A DNA stretch of 64,000 nucleotides from Bacteroidota bacterium (GTDB lineage Bacteria > Bacteroidota > Bacteroidia > Chitinophagales > Chitinophagaceae). Positions 9,562-20,088 of this stretch are shown piece after piece; the stretch's first letter is position 1; each line of letters opens with the position of its first letter. A model generated the notes under the pieces. That model made no database searches. It had not been told where the DNA came from and saw only the letters and a list, made by a program, of their open reading frames with translations. Location: NCBI GenBank assembly GCA_013285855.1, contig JABDGW010000002.1, positions 33,332-97,331 of the forward strand, read 5' to 3'. Position numbers and translations under genes: made by a program.

Positions 9562-10173
9562 TCACGAAAGTGTAACATTTTTAGCAGCAAACACTTCTCT
9601 GAAACGTGCAAGATATTTTCCTATCAAGTCAAATTCAATATTTACAACTGAACCGTTTTTAATATTATGCATGTTTGTATGCGCGTATGTGTAAGGTATA
9701 ACAGCCACTTTAAAACTGTTCAAAATAATATCGAACACCGTTAAACTAATGCCATTCAAACACACTGAGCCTTTCTCAATCAGCAAGTGTGCATATTCCG
9801 GTGGAAATTGAAAACGGTATTCCCAACTTCCGTTTTTTTCTTCTACGTCAATACAAAACGCTGTTGTATCCACATGACCTTGCACCAAATGTCCGTCCAC
9901 TCTTGCATTTAATTGCATACAACGTTCTATGTTTATAACATCACCTGCTTTCCATTTATGCAAATTCGTTTTGTTCAATGTTTCTTCAATAGCTGTAATA
10001 CGATGCGAATTGTTTGCAACTTCTTCTACCGTTAAGCAAACACCATCATGACTTACACTTTGATCAACCTTTAATTCATTTGAAATTGATGAAACGATCC
10101 AGAAACTTAAATTCGTTCCGTTTGAGTCAAATGACACAATCTTGCCTGTTGTTTCTATAATTCCGGTAAACAT
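9562..10173 (-). CDS. ribE: Riboflavin synthase (alpha chain)
   Basis: MFTGIIETTGKI... and internal duplication (SHDGVCLTV / SVCLNGISLTV). Confidence 0.93.
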   Translation of the reverse strand: MFTGIIETTGKIVSFDSNGTNLSFWIVSSISNELKVDQSVSHDGVCLTVEEVANNSHRITAIEETLNKTNLHKWKAGDVINIERCMQLNARVDGHLVQGHVDTTAFCIDVEEKNGSWEYRFQFPPEYAHLLIEKGSVCLNGISLTVFDIILNSFKVAVIPYTYAHTNMHNIKNGSVVNIEFDLIGKYLARFREVFAAKNVTLS

Positions 10174-10276
10174 GTTGCGAATTTCAAAGTTATTCTCTAA
10201 CTTTTTGTTTTTATTTAAGCTTTACTATCTGCTGTTTACATGTCATTAATAGCATCTTCTTACTTTGCACAAACAA

Positions 10277-11020
10277 ATGGATACATCAGTCAAAATATTA
10301 GTGGTTGAAGATGAAATGCTCATTGGAGCAAAAATATCTATGTTGCTTACAAACTTAGGTTATGAAGTAACTGGAATATTGCCACGCGGCGAAGACGCAC
10401 TTGTAAACGTGGAAGAAAATAAACCCGACATAATTATACTTGACATCTATTTAAAAGGTAAGATAGATGGCATTGAAACCGCAGCTATTCTGCAACGAAA
10501 AAATATTCCCGTTATATATCTTACTGCCAATGCTGACGAAGCAACCTTTAACCGTGCAAAATATACCAGGCCCACTGCCTTTATATCAAAACCTTTTAAA
10601 CAATTAGACTTGCAAAGAGCCATTGAGCTTACCATCATTCAAATGGCTAACACAGATCCTTATTTGAGTAAACCAATCGAGGTGCAGGAAGAACATCCAT
10701 TCATTTTAACAGACCGCATTTTTGTTCGATATGGTGGAAGAATGATAAAGATAATGCTGATGGATATTTTGTACATGGAAGCGGACAGAAACTATACACG
10801 CATTTTCTGTAGGCAAAAAGAATTCCTACTATCCGTTACACTTAAATATATTGAAGAGAAATTAAGAATACCTTTTTTCATGCGTATCCATCGGTCTTAC
10901 CTGGTAAATATGATAAACATTGACCAGGTTCTCGAATCAGATGTAATGATTGGTAATAAAGCAATACCATTAGGCGCAGGAATGCGGGAAAAGCTGATGC
11001 AACGGATGCAAACCTTATAA
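10277..11020 (+). CDS. LytTR-family response regulator
   Basis: REC domain (ILVVEDEMLIG...DIIILDIYLKG...YLTANAD...ISKPF) plus LytTR domain (YMEADRNYTRIFC...MRIHRSYLVNMINIDQV). Confidence 0.9.
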   Translation: MDTSVKILVVEDEMLIGAKISMLLTNLGYEVTGILPRGEDALVNVEENKPDIIILDIYLKGKIDGIETAAILQRKNIPVIYLTANADEATFNRAKYTRPTAFISKPFKQLDLQRAIELTIIQMANTDPYLSKPIEVQEEHPFILTDRIFVRYGGRMIKIMLMDILYMEADRNYTRIFCRQKEFLLSVTLKYIEEKLRIPFFMRIHRSYLVNMINIDQVLESDVMIGNKAIPLGAGMREKLMQRMQTL

Positions 11021-11201
11021 TACTTACTCTTTTAAAACCTGATATTAAAATTCGAGTTAAGAAAATTAAACTATCTTGTACGTCTGATAAAGTAAGTAAG
11101 CTAAATCTGTAATAGCAGATTTAAGATACACAACCAAAACATACGGATACCAAATTAACAGCAAAGTCTCTACCAATTTCAAGGAAATCACTGCATCAAA
11201 A

Positions 11202-13085
11202 ATGAAAACTATGTACTGCTATGTTTTTCTTTTCGTAAAAAAAATAACTGCAGATAAAAAGAACATCATGGTTCTGCTGGCATTTTTATTTACTGTCAAT
11301 ATACTGCATGCGCAGCCTGCTCCAATGGATCAACATGCAGAAGATAGTTTGTATAATATTATAAAAAGTAATGCTCAGGATTCAAATAAAGTACACGCCT
11401 TTTATTGGCTTAGTCGCGGTACTACGCTTAGCAATACAAACAAATCTGTAGAATTAGGAAATGCAGGTCTTGACTTAGCGAGAAAAATTAAATTTTCAAT
11501 TGGACAACTTGAATGTTTGGAAGCGCTTTCATTTTCTTATGCCATCACTTCTTCATTTGAAAAAGGTTTTAGTATAACTTATGAATCTATAGACCTAAGT
11601 AAAAAATATGCGCCAATAAGACAAATATATGGTATCAATATGATGGGCTTATTGTATCAAAAATTAGGAGATGATAACGAAGCACTCAGGTGGGCGCAAA
11701 ATGCCTATTATCATCCTGATATTAAACTGGCAGATCATTTTACACAATGGAGTGCGATGTTCTTATTAGCGCAGGAACATGAAAGATTGAACCATTTTGA
11801 TTCTGCTATTCATTTTGCTCTTGAAACACTTGACTATTCAAAGCAATATTTTCCATTCCAGGCAGATTATCCTATGTTGATATTGGCGCGGGTTGACAGC
11901 AAACTTAAAAAATATGATGAAGCGGTAAATTATGGAATGCAAGCCTTAGATGCTTCGCAAAAAACGAATGAAGTTTTTTTTGAAAATGAAGTACAAAATG
12001 AACTGGCCACGATTTATTTTAACGACAATAAACAGGATTCATCTGAAAAGTATGCAAGCCTTGCATTGCAGGGAGCAACACAATTAAAAAACTATCTTGT
12101 AATAGCAAATGCATCCAATATATTATCACAGGTGTATGCAAAAAATGACCCGGCTAAAGCATATGCTTTTTTAAAAATTTCAAACGTTGCTAAAGATACT
12201 GTTACCAACGTTGAAAAAACAAAGCAGGTAAAACAACTCGAGATAAAAGAAAAGCAACGTGTTGATGATTTGCACTTAGCTGAAAAAGATGCGAAGGATC
12301 AGGTACGTTTTATTGCGACTGTTGCATTATTGGCAAGTGTACTTGTGATTTCAATTGTTCTTTATCGCAACAATCGTAACAAACAAAAAGCAAACCTTGC
12401 ATTGCAGGATAAAAATGATAAAATAGAAAGAACAGTTTCAGAGCTCAATACTGCACAAGCATCGCTGTTAGCAAGAAATGCAGAGAATGAATTGTTATTA
12501 AAAGAAATTCATCATCGTGTAAAAAATAATCTGGAAGTAGTGAGCAGTTTGCTTGCACTTCAGAGCAATCAAATAGATGATGCAAACACAAAAGAAGCAA
12601 TGCTTGAAGGACAGAACCGTGTTCAGTCCATCGGCATCGTTCACCAGAAATTATACCAGGGTAAAAACCTTGGTGCTATTGAAATGAAAGATTATTTCAT
12701 TAACCTCAGCGATAGCATTCTCGATTCCTTCGGTGCAACTAAAAGAGTGCAGGTAGAATGTGCTATGAATGTTTTAAATGTAGATATAGATACTGCTGTG
12801 CCGCTTGGCCTTATTGTAAACGAACTCCTCACCAACACTATCAAATATGCTTTCCCTGATGGACGAAGCGGAAAAGTACAAATCAAATTAGAGCAAAAAT
12901 CAAATGGTGTTTTACAAATGCAAATATCTGATAATGGTGTAGGTAAAAGTGACATCATTAAAGGCACTGGTTTCGGTGGTCAACTTATATCACTTCTTAC
13001 GCAACAATTAGGTGGAACGATGAAGGAAGAAAATGATAATGGCACACATATTTTCTTTGAATTTAAATCAATAAAAGCTGCCTGA
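11202..13085 (+). CDS. TPR-containing sensor histidine kinase (HisKA_2/HATPase_c type)
   Basis: N-terminal signal/TPR region, one TM near residue 380, then LLLKEIHHRVKNNLEVVSSLLALQSNQ and an ATPase domain (GLIVNELLTNTIKYAFPDG...ISDNGVG). Confidence 0.9.
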   Translation: MKTMYCYVFLFVKKITADKKNIMVLLAFLFTVNILHAQPAPMDQHAEDSLYNIIKSNAQDSNKVHAFYWLSRGTTLSNTNKSVELGNAGLDLARKIKFSIGQLECLEALSFSYAITSSFEKGFSITYESIDLSKKYAPIRQIYGINMMGLLYQKLGDDNEALRWAQNAYYHPDIKLADHFTQWSAMFLLAQEHERLNHFDSAIHFALETLDYSKQYFPFQADYPMLILARVDSKLKKYDEAVNYGMQALDASQKTNEVFFENEVQNELATIYFNDNKQDSSEKYASLALQGATQLKNYLVIANASNILSQVYAKNDPAKAYAFLKISNVAKDTVTNVEKTKQVKQLEIKEKQRVDDLHLAEKDAKDQVRFIATVALLASVLVISIVLYRNNRNKQKANLALQDKNDKIERTVSELNTAQASLLARNAENELLLKEIHHRVKNNLEVVSSLLALQSNQIDDANTKEAMLEGQNRVQSIGIVHQKLYQGKNLGAIEMKDYFINLSDSILDSFGATKRVQVECAMNVLNVDIDTAVPLGLIVNELLTNTIKYAFPDGRSGKVQIKLEQKSNGVLQMQISDNGVGKSDIIKGTGFGGQLISLLTQQLGGTMKEENDNGTHIFFEFKSIKAA

Positions 13086-13214
13086 GCATAAACGCAACAT
13101 TTCATAAATACTTCAATTCCTAAAAACAATTCTGTTCGGTAAATATTCCCTTCATTCGGACATTCGCTGCACTGTTTCGTCCTTGCCTGCATTAAATACA
13201 TTGTTCATATAGAT

Positions 13215-13239
13215 AAGTTTATCAGATAATCATAAACTT
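13215..13239. promoter_or_regulatory. Palindrome immediately upstream of the 1850-aa secreted protein
   Basis: AAGTTTAT-N9-ATAAACTT, perfect 8-bp arms, ending 6 nt before ATG 13246. Confidence 0.35.
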
Positions 13240-13245
13240 TCTTTT

Positions 13246-16200
13246 ATGAAAACTTTTCTACGCATCGCATGTGTCCAGCTTTTTATTTGCCTTACCATAG
13301 GCGCAATTGCACAAACCACATTACCTTATACTACGTCCGGCACCTTTACATGGTCACCCCCCGCCGGAGTTACAAGCGTTACACTTCAAATGTGGGGTGC
13401 GGGTGGTTATGGTATATGGGGAAGTTTCTCCGGTGGTGGTGGCGCTTTTGTGCAAACGAGTTCTATACCCGTTGTATATGGCACAACCTATAACATAGTT
13501 GTTGGTTCCGGATTTGGTTCCTCAGCAGCGAGCAGCTTCGGACCAGTTGGAGGCAGCACAATTATCAGTGCTCAAGGCGGTAGTACAAATAGTACTGCTG
13601 GTGGCGCGGCAAGTACGGGCCCTTATGTTTTAACTTCCTATCCAGGTGGAAATGGTGCTTTCCCGGCAGATTATTTCTCTCCTGCCGGTGGTGGCGCTGG
13701 AGCAGGCACTTGCGGTGCGGGAGCTAGTGGCAGTCAATCCGGATATGGAGCAGGTTCATGTGGCGGTGGATCGGGTGGTGATCTTAATGGAACCGGTGTA
13801 GGCGGTGCTCCTGGTGGTGGTGGCGCTTGTATTTTTGGTAATAACAATACTGTTGGAGGTAACGGAGAGATTCTTTTGACCTATAGCTGCAACGTGGGGA
13901 ATACGGGACAGATTGGTAATGCACATGCAATAACTTATCCGCCAGAAGTGATTCCGGATAATATAACAAGTACTATTGATCCGCAATTGGCAAGTGGGGT
14001 ATCTATTACGTGGCAACAAAGTACAGACAACATAAATTTTATTGCAACTCAAACAGCAAACACAACAACAACTTACAGGTTTGACCAGGATAATTTGCAA
14101 ACCACTACTTATTATCGTCGTGGCAACAATGCCTGTTTAACTGCAGGCACCTTTGGCAATTGGAGCAATACAGTACAAATAAAAGTAATGGCATTTGCGA
14201 ATGGAAGAAACGGTGGGGTAACCGGGCTTATAAAAACCAAAAGTGGTTCACCTATTAAAGACCGAAAAATATTTGTTCAGGCTTTAACACCTTTAAAGGG
14301 CAGGTCTGCGAACTATCTTGACAGCGCTTTTTCAGATCAACAGGGAAAGTTTAGTGTTGATAGTATTTTTTATGGTGACAAAAACAATGGCGATTCAGCA
14401 ACTGTAAGGTTTAAAGTATATCCTGATACCGCCCAAGGGCACAAATATTCGCCTGTATCTGCTGAAATATCATTAAACACGATTCACCCCACTTATGATT
14501 TAAGCAGCGCACCTTTCTCAGATATAACCGTGTTTGCTGTTACGGGACAGGTAACACAAGTGTGCAAAGGATGCCTTGATAGCAACGGCATCGTAAAAGA
14601 TATCACCGGTGCACTTGACAGTGTATTGGTTAAGGGAGTAGGAAAAAGTGGCAATCTTCTGGATAAAGACTCAACAAGAACCGGATATATTAATTCGGAA
14701 TATGGAAGATATGCGTTGACTTTCCCGGATGCAGACCAGTACACTGTTACGCCTTCGTTCCGCAACCATAAATTTGTTCCCAAAGACTCAGTTTTTACAG
14801 TTAACAGCGATGTAAGCAACATTAATTTTAATGATACCACTACTCATGTAATCACAGGTTTCTTCGGTGCAGGATGTGGTGATGTAATAGGAACTGCTGT
14901 ACTTGAGTTTGATGATTCACTGCCTGTGGGTTTTGACGGTAAGGTAAGAGCCTCTGTATTTAGAAAAAAGGTAACCACAAAAGCAAATGGTAAATTTTCG
15001 ATAAGCCTGCCTGCAAGAGCATTCAAGGTAAAAATCTTAAGCGTTACTGTAAACGATCCATACGATGCATCTACCACCCAGGCAGCTATAAAATCTTTTT
15101 TCAAGGCACTGCCTGCAGATAGTATTTACAGGGATATATCTACACACGATACAACACTGAATCTTGTTTACCAGCGACCGCCTCAAATGCGGGTATCAGG
15201 TTTAATTGATTCCTCAATCATACAAAACTGTTCCGCCTTTAATAAATTTGCTATTTGGCCACAGGAAGAAATCCGGCCTGTTACATTTAATGTTTACCAG
15301 GGGCCAATAAGCCGGGGATGCTCTTTTGATAAAGGAAAAGTGTATCTCACTACAGATATAAGCAACATGATGGGAAAATTAGATAAGGATACCATCCCGG
15401 TTGTAAACGGCAAAGGCATAATTAACCTGCGTGCTCTGCAGCCTAATCCGCTGAAAGACGGGGACGGCAACTATGCAAAGTATTTTTCAGCAAAATATAT
15501 AGACCCTGCAGGAAGAGCTATTTCTACCGATACCGCAAAACCGGCATTGCCAATTATCGTTGTTACAGGTGTTGCAATAGATACAAGCGCGAAAACTTTT
15601 CTTACTGTTACTCCGCAGATACCCCTGTTGGTATTGCATGATCCACCGGGAAACCAAAGTTTTTCAACCTATGCAAAAAGTGTTAGCAGTGAGCAGGCAA
15701 TAAGCTTTCAGGCAGAAAATGCTTTGAGCACTGGCGGATGGATTGATGTAAAACTGGGCCTTGATGTTATTTTAGGCATTTTCCTTGAGGAGGAAGATAA
15801 ATTCTGGGCAGACATCAAAGCCTCTGTTGATATAACCAATACAGAAAATAACACAAAAGAGTCTGTTATAAAAACTACCACGACCAGCACTTTTTCAACT
15901 TCCAATGATCCTGGCTACGTGGGACCTGATGATGATCTGTTTTACGGTGCTGCAATGAATATGAAATATTCAGAAGGAACCGAAGTTGACTGGGACAGTC
16001 TTAATTGTGCATTTTCCTCAAAACCTGTATTGATTTTTGCTCCGGAAGGCATTAAAACATCTTTCGTATATACACTGGCAGAAATCAGGGATCAGCAAAT
16101 CCCCAAACTACAATTGGCAGCTCAAGCCAAACCTGATTCAGCATCATTCTTTAACAATCAAATACAAGTTTGGCAGCAGGTGCTTGACAATAATGAATTG

Positions 16201-18798
16201 AATAAGCAAAAAGCAGCTATTGATTCCAATCTCAGCTTTGTAAGTGGTAATGCTATAAGCAGCAGCACTACGGCAAGTGCAAGCAGCACAAATACCTATG
16301 AATTCAACATGGAAATTGATACTAAGCTGGCTACGGAAGTAGGGTTTGAAATAGCTGGTACTGGCGTAAGCGGCGGTTTTGATGTTGGGTTTAAAATGAC
16401 AACCGGTGAAAGCACAACCACTACTAATACTGTGGAAACTACCATTGGCTATACTTTGCAGGATAATAATACAGGTGGTTTATTTTCTGTCAACGTTAAA
16501 AAAGACCCGGTATATGGTACACCCATGTTTGAAACAGTAGCAGGTGAATCGTCCTGTCCGCATGAGGAAGGAACAGTAGCTTTAGACAATACTGTCATTA
16601 CTACTAAAACTCCAACTTTAACCAATGTAAAATTGGATAGCGCTAATTTTACAGTGCATCTTGGTAACCTCAGCATCGATCCCAATCCAAGAACCTATCT
16701 TATGTTCCTGGATGCATCCAGTAATCCGGACGGCGCGTCAGTATCAATTAACGGGTTTACTGATCCAACGGGTGTTCCTCTTCCTATTAAACACGGTGAA
16801 AACCAACAGGCAACTATTACCGTACGACGCAATTCTGCAGGTGGAGTGTATAATTACGATAACCTGCATTTAATTCTATCAGATCCTTGTTTCCCTCCTA
16901 CAGTACAGCAATTCCTGTTGTTCCCGCATCAATACAGCGATATCTATTTATCGGCTGATTTTACTTCACCTGTTAGTGGCGTAACGATGGTTAGTCCTGT
17001 AAACAATTGGGTTGCCAATATTGCTTCCAACAATAGTATAACAGTTACATTTAATGGTTACGATACAAGTAAACTCTCTTCCATTGCTTTTCAGTACAAT
17101 GTTCCGGGACAGAACACATGGAAGACAGTTACCAGCATTTCGAAAAAGAAATTAGGTAAAACGAGTACAATGTATACCTGGAACATTACCAACATAGCCG
17201 ACGGTCCTTATAATTTAAGGCTGATGGTGAAAGATAAGTTCGGAAATACTGTTTATTCCCAGGTAGCAACAGGCATAATTGACAGAAAAGCTCCGGAAAT
17301 ATTTGGTGTACCAAGACCGGTAAGCGGAGTGTATAAGGCAGGTACCCAAATTGCGTTCAGCTATACGAAAGCAATCACTAATACAAACCTGAGGAATAGC
17401 ATGGTAGATTTCAAGGACATGACTACAGGTACACCCGTGCCTTTCCGGTTAAGTGCATTCCTCAATAGAGTGATTATTACGCCTCTTGTCAGCATTCTTC
17501 CAAATAAAGGACATGTGTTCCGGGTAATTACAGATAGCGTAACAGATTTGTATGGCAACGTAAAAACCAGGCCCGATACTTTGTTATTTAAAGTAGGGAC
17601 AACGATCTTTAGCACAACACCGGACGCTTTAAATGTAACAACTAACCCGGCTTCAATTTATGAAGACTCGAAAGCATCAATAAAACTAAGGTTCACCAGA
17701 AACTCACCGGCCACAGATGCACTGGTTATATACTACAATCTTGCAGGAAATGGTATGTACAATAAGGATTATACAGTAAGCTACAACAATGGACAAACTT
17801 CTGCCACTGGTATAAACGGTGACGAGGGAATGATTGTACTTCCCAAAGACAGTTCGGGAACCTCCCTGTATATACATCCAATAAACGATTCAATTTTAGC
17901 ACCGGATAAAATCCTTACAATTACTTTAAGCGAAGGCGGCGGATACAGCATAGGAAGCAATTATACTGTAGCAGATACGATTCTCAATCATAATACAGCA
18001 AAACCGGTTATTACGGCAAATAAAGGCACAACATTATGTTCCGGCGATTCCGTAACATTAAGTACGTCAAACAAAATAAATGGCGAAAGCGTTAAATCAT
18101 ACTTATGGTCAACAGGTGCAAAAACGCAAAGTATTACCATTAAAACAAGTGGTTCTTATACAGTTTCAGTTACTGATAAAAACGGCCTTACAGGTTACAG
18201 CGCTCCAAGGGTAGTAACAATTACCTGTTCAGCACCAACAGGTCTTGCTGTAAATGTGGTTAATAAAAGCAAGGCATATTTAAGTTGGAACAGTGTTACC
18301 TGCGCCAAAAAATATGTTGCCAGGTACAGAACGGTTGGTCAGTCCAAATGGATCACAGATACACTTAGCGCAACTAAGGATACTATAACTGGTTTAAAAG
18401 CCAATACCACTTATGAATGGCAGGTGCAAAGTATTTGTCAGTATCCTGTAATTATAGCAAGCAGCTATGCAGCAGGCGCAAACTTTACAACACCTGTATC
18501 GCTTACTGACATTGCGGTTTCCAGCACGCCTGACTATACAAAAGCTGCTGCGGGTGATGGCTTTTCAGCTGCTATCTATCCTAATCCAGCAATAACCAGC
18601 GCAAACCTGGAAGTGAAGGGAACGAAAGGCGCTTACAATGTAATGCTGACGAACATGCAAGGCATAGTTTTATGGAAGGCTGAAGGACTTACAGGCAGCT
18701 CTGTAAAAATACCTTTGAATAGTTTTGCCCAAGGTGTTTACATGGTACTTGTAAGCGATCAGACGCATACAGGGAAATTGAAATTGGTGAAACAATAG
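13246..18798 (+). CDS. Very large multidomain T9SS-secreted surface protein
   Basis: Signal peptide (MKTFLRIACVQLFICLTIGAIAQ), Gly-rich N-terminal domain, Calx-beta-like (SIYEDSKASIKLRFTR), Fn3-like (PTGLAVNVVNKSKAYLSWNSVTCAKKYVARYRT) and C-terminal type A sorting domain (YPNPAITSANLEV...GVYMVLVSDQTHTGKLKLVKQ). Confidence 0.9.
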   Translation: MKTFLRIACVQLFICLTIGAIAQTTLPYTTSGTFTWSPPAGVTSVTLQMWGAGGYGIWGSFSGGGGAFVQTSSIPVVYGTTYNIVVGSGFGSSAASSFGPVGGSTIISAQGGSTNSTAGGAASTGPYVLTSYPGGNGAFPADYFSPAGGGAGAGTCGAGASGSQSGYGAGSCGGGSGGDLNGTGVGGAPGGGGACIFGNNNTVGGNGEILLTYSCNVGNTGQIGNAHAITYPPEVIPDNITSTIDPQLASGVSITWQQSTDNINFIATQTANTTTTYRFDQDNLQTTTYYRRGNNACLTAGTFGNWSNTVQIKVMAFANGRNGGVTGLIKTKSGSPIKDRKIFVQALTPLKGRSANYLDSAFSDQQGKFSVDSIFYGDKNNGDSATVRFKVYPDTAQGHKYSPVSAEISLNTIHPTYDLSSAPFSDITVFAVTGQVTQVCKGCLDSNGIVKDITGALDSVLVKGVGKSGNLLDKDSTRTGYINSEYGRYALTFPDADQYTVTPSFRNHKFVPKDSVFTVNSDVSNINFNDTTTHVITGFFGAGCGDVIGTAVLEFDDSLPVGFDGKVRASVFRKKVTTKANGKFSISLPARAFKVKILSVTVNDPYDASTTQAAIKSFFKALPADSIYRDISTHDTTLNLVYQRPPQMRVSGLIDSSIIQNCSAFNKFAIWPQEEIRPVTFNVYQGPISRGCSFDKGKVYLTTDISNMMGKLDKDTIPVVNGKGIINLRALQPNPLKDGDGNYAKYFSAKYIDPAGRAISTDTAKPALPIIVVTGVAIDTSAKTFLTVTPQIPLLVLHDPPGNQSFSTYAKSVSSEQAISFQAENALSTGGWIDVKLGLDVILGIFLEEEDKFWADIKASVDITNTENNTKESVIKTTTTSTFSTSNDPGYVGPDDDLFYGAAMNMKYSEGTEVDWDSLNCAFSSKPVLIFAPEGIKTSFVYTLAEIRDQQIPKLQLAAQAKPDSASFFNNQIQVWQQVLDNNELNKQKAAIDSNLSFVSGNAISSSTTASASSTNTYEFNMEIDTKLATEVGFEIAGTGVSGGFDVGFKMTTGESTTTTNTVETTIGYTLQDNNTGGLFSVNVKKDPVYGTPMFETVAGESSCPHEEGTVALDNTVITTKTPTLTNVKLDSANFTVHLGNLSIDPNPRTYLMFLDASSNPDGASVSINGFTDPTGVPLPIKHGENQQATITVRRNSAGGVYNYDNLHLILSDPCFPPTVQQFLLFPHQYSDIYLSADFTSPVSGVTMVSPVNNWVANIASNNSITVTFNGYDTSKLSSIAFQYNVPGQNTWKTVTSISKKKLGKTSTMYTWNITNIADGPYNLRLMVKDKFGNTVYSQVATGIIDRKAPEIFGVPRPVSGVYKAGTQIAFSYTKAITNTNLRNSMVDFKDMTTGTPVPFRLSAFLNRVIITPLVSILPNKGHVFRVITDSVTDLYGNVKTRPDTLLFKVGTTIFSTTPDALNVTTNPASIYEDSKASIKLRFTRNSPATDALVIYYNLAGNGMYNKDYTVSYNNGQTSATGINGDEGMIVLPKDSSGTSLYIHPINDSILAPDKILTITLSEGGGYSIGSNYTVADTILNHNTAKPVITANKGTTLCSGDSVTLSTSNKINGESVKSYLWSTGAKTQSITIKTSGSYTVSVTDKNGLTGYSAPRVVTITCSAPTGLAVNVVNKSKAYLSWNSVTCAKKYVARYRTVGQSKWITDTLSATKDTITGLKANTTYEWQVQSICQYPVIIASSYAAGANFTTPVSLTDIAVSSTPDYTKAAAGDGFSAAIYPNPAITSANLEVKGTKGAYNVMLTNMQGIVLWKAEGLTGSSVKIPLNSFAQGVYMVLVSDQTHTGKLKLVKQ

Positions 18799-18810
18799 AT
18801 TAGGTATTTA

Positions 18811-18853
18811 AAAAAAAAGGCTGTCTCAAAAAAGTGAGACAGTCTTTTTTATT
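18811..18853 (+). terminator. Rho-independent terminator
   Basis: CTGTCTCA-AAAAAG-TGAGACAG followed by TCTTTTTTATTT. Confidence 0.85.
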
Positions 18854-18930
18854 TGGATAAATATCACCAGTTGCCAGTTTGGTTTTACAATCCATTTAAC
18901 TGCGAACCTGTATGTATGGAAAAATCAAAT

Positions 18931-19290
18931 TTACCTGGAAAGAAAATTATTTGGAATGCGCATGCCTTGTTCGTCATCCAATACTTTTTTCATAATTTTT
19001 TTCAATCTTACAGGAAGTATCTTTTTTTCTTCTTCTGTTAGCGGATGTACAATTTCAATGAACTCATCTTCGTCATCGTAATAACCAAAATACAAATCGT
19101 AATAGTCATTCAGGTGCAGGCGCAATGATATTTCTTTATCTTCCTCATATTGATGGGTTGTAATGATTGACCATTGGTCTGCTTCTAAAAAATCAAAATG
19201 TATTTCAATAAAATCTTTAGTCAATACTTCGGTTATTAATTTTTCAATTACATCAGCCGAATGATTTTTTATTAATTCTTCAAATGTCAT
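18931..19290 (-). CDS. Hypothetical acidic protein
   Basis: 119-aa ORF MTFEELIKNHSADVIEKLITEVLTKDFIEIHFDFLEADQWSI... Confidence 0.55.
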   Translation of the reverse strand: MTFEELIKNHSADVIEKLITEVLTKDFIEIHFDFLEADQWSIITTHQYEEDKEISLRLHLNDYYDLYFGYYDDEDEFIEIVHPLTEEEKKILPVRLKKIMKKVLDDEQGMRIPNNFLSR

Positions 19291-19449
19291 AATGGGTTTT
19301 ATAAATGTGATTGAAGATAAAGATTATTTTTACGGAAGCAACATTGCTGACGTTAAACACTAAACGTTCGGTTATCTGATTAAATACACGTGCGGAGAAC
19401 TTATACACTTCACCGGGTATGGATTTTTATAATACTATATCTTAGTAAC

Positions 19450-19908
19450 ATGATTATTATAAAAAGTCATAAAGAATTTGAATCGTATACAGGTAAGGAA
19501 TTAGGTGTTTCCAACTGGCACCTGATTACACAGGAACAGATCGATAAATTTGCGGATGCAACTTTAGATAAGCAATGGATCCATACCGATCCTGAAAGAG
19601 CGAAAATAGATAGCCCTTTTAAAGCAACAATTGCACATGGGTATCTTATTCTTTCTCTCATTCCTTTTTTTTGGAAGCAAATCGTGGATGTGCAAAATAT
19701 TAAGATGGAGGTTAACTATGGAATTGAACAACTAAAATTCGGACAGGCGGTTGTTGTTGGAAGCGAAGTAAGGTGCAGGGTATTTCTAACATCCATCGTT
19801 AACTTGAGAGGCGTTTCCAAAGCCACAAAATATATTCAGTTAGAAATTAAGGGCCAGCCGAAACATGCCTTTACTGCCAATGTTTTATTTCTATATCATT
19901 TCATGTAA
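19450..19908 (+). CDS. MaoC-family (R)-hydratase
   Basis: WHLITQEQIDKFADATLDKQWIHTDPERAKIDSPFKATIAHGYLILSLIPFF; internal ATG 19450 preferred over 19390. Confidence 0.85.
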   Translation: MIIIKSHKEFESYTGKELGVSNWHLITQEQIDKFADATLDKQWIHTDPERAKIDSPFKATIAHGYLILSLIPFFWKQIVDVQNIKMEVNYGIEQLKFGQAVVVGSEVRCRVFLTSIVNLRGVSKATKYIQLEIKGQPKHAFTANVLFLYHFM

Positions 19909-20088
19909 TACACGCCGGATTGAGGTTAAGCAATAAATTGAAAACTTAAATATCGATGTGGCGAAGTTGCAAATTTCGCTGAGTAAGATAAAAGGAATGA
20001 TCTAAGTTACCTATCGACGACTAAACCATGCTGCTCAAGTGTGGCGGGTCAAGCCATGCTTTTACAAATGCTACTGTTGGTAGCAGTT

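Noticed and set aside
13269-14100. Alternative-frame ORFs 13269-13493, 13307-13498, 13756-14100 and 13784-13969 in the Gly-rich region
   Set aside because: Byproducts of GGN-rich codons of the 13246-18798 CDS; no independent start or family signal.
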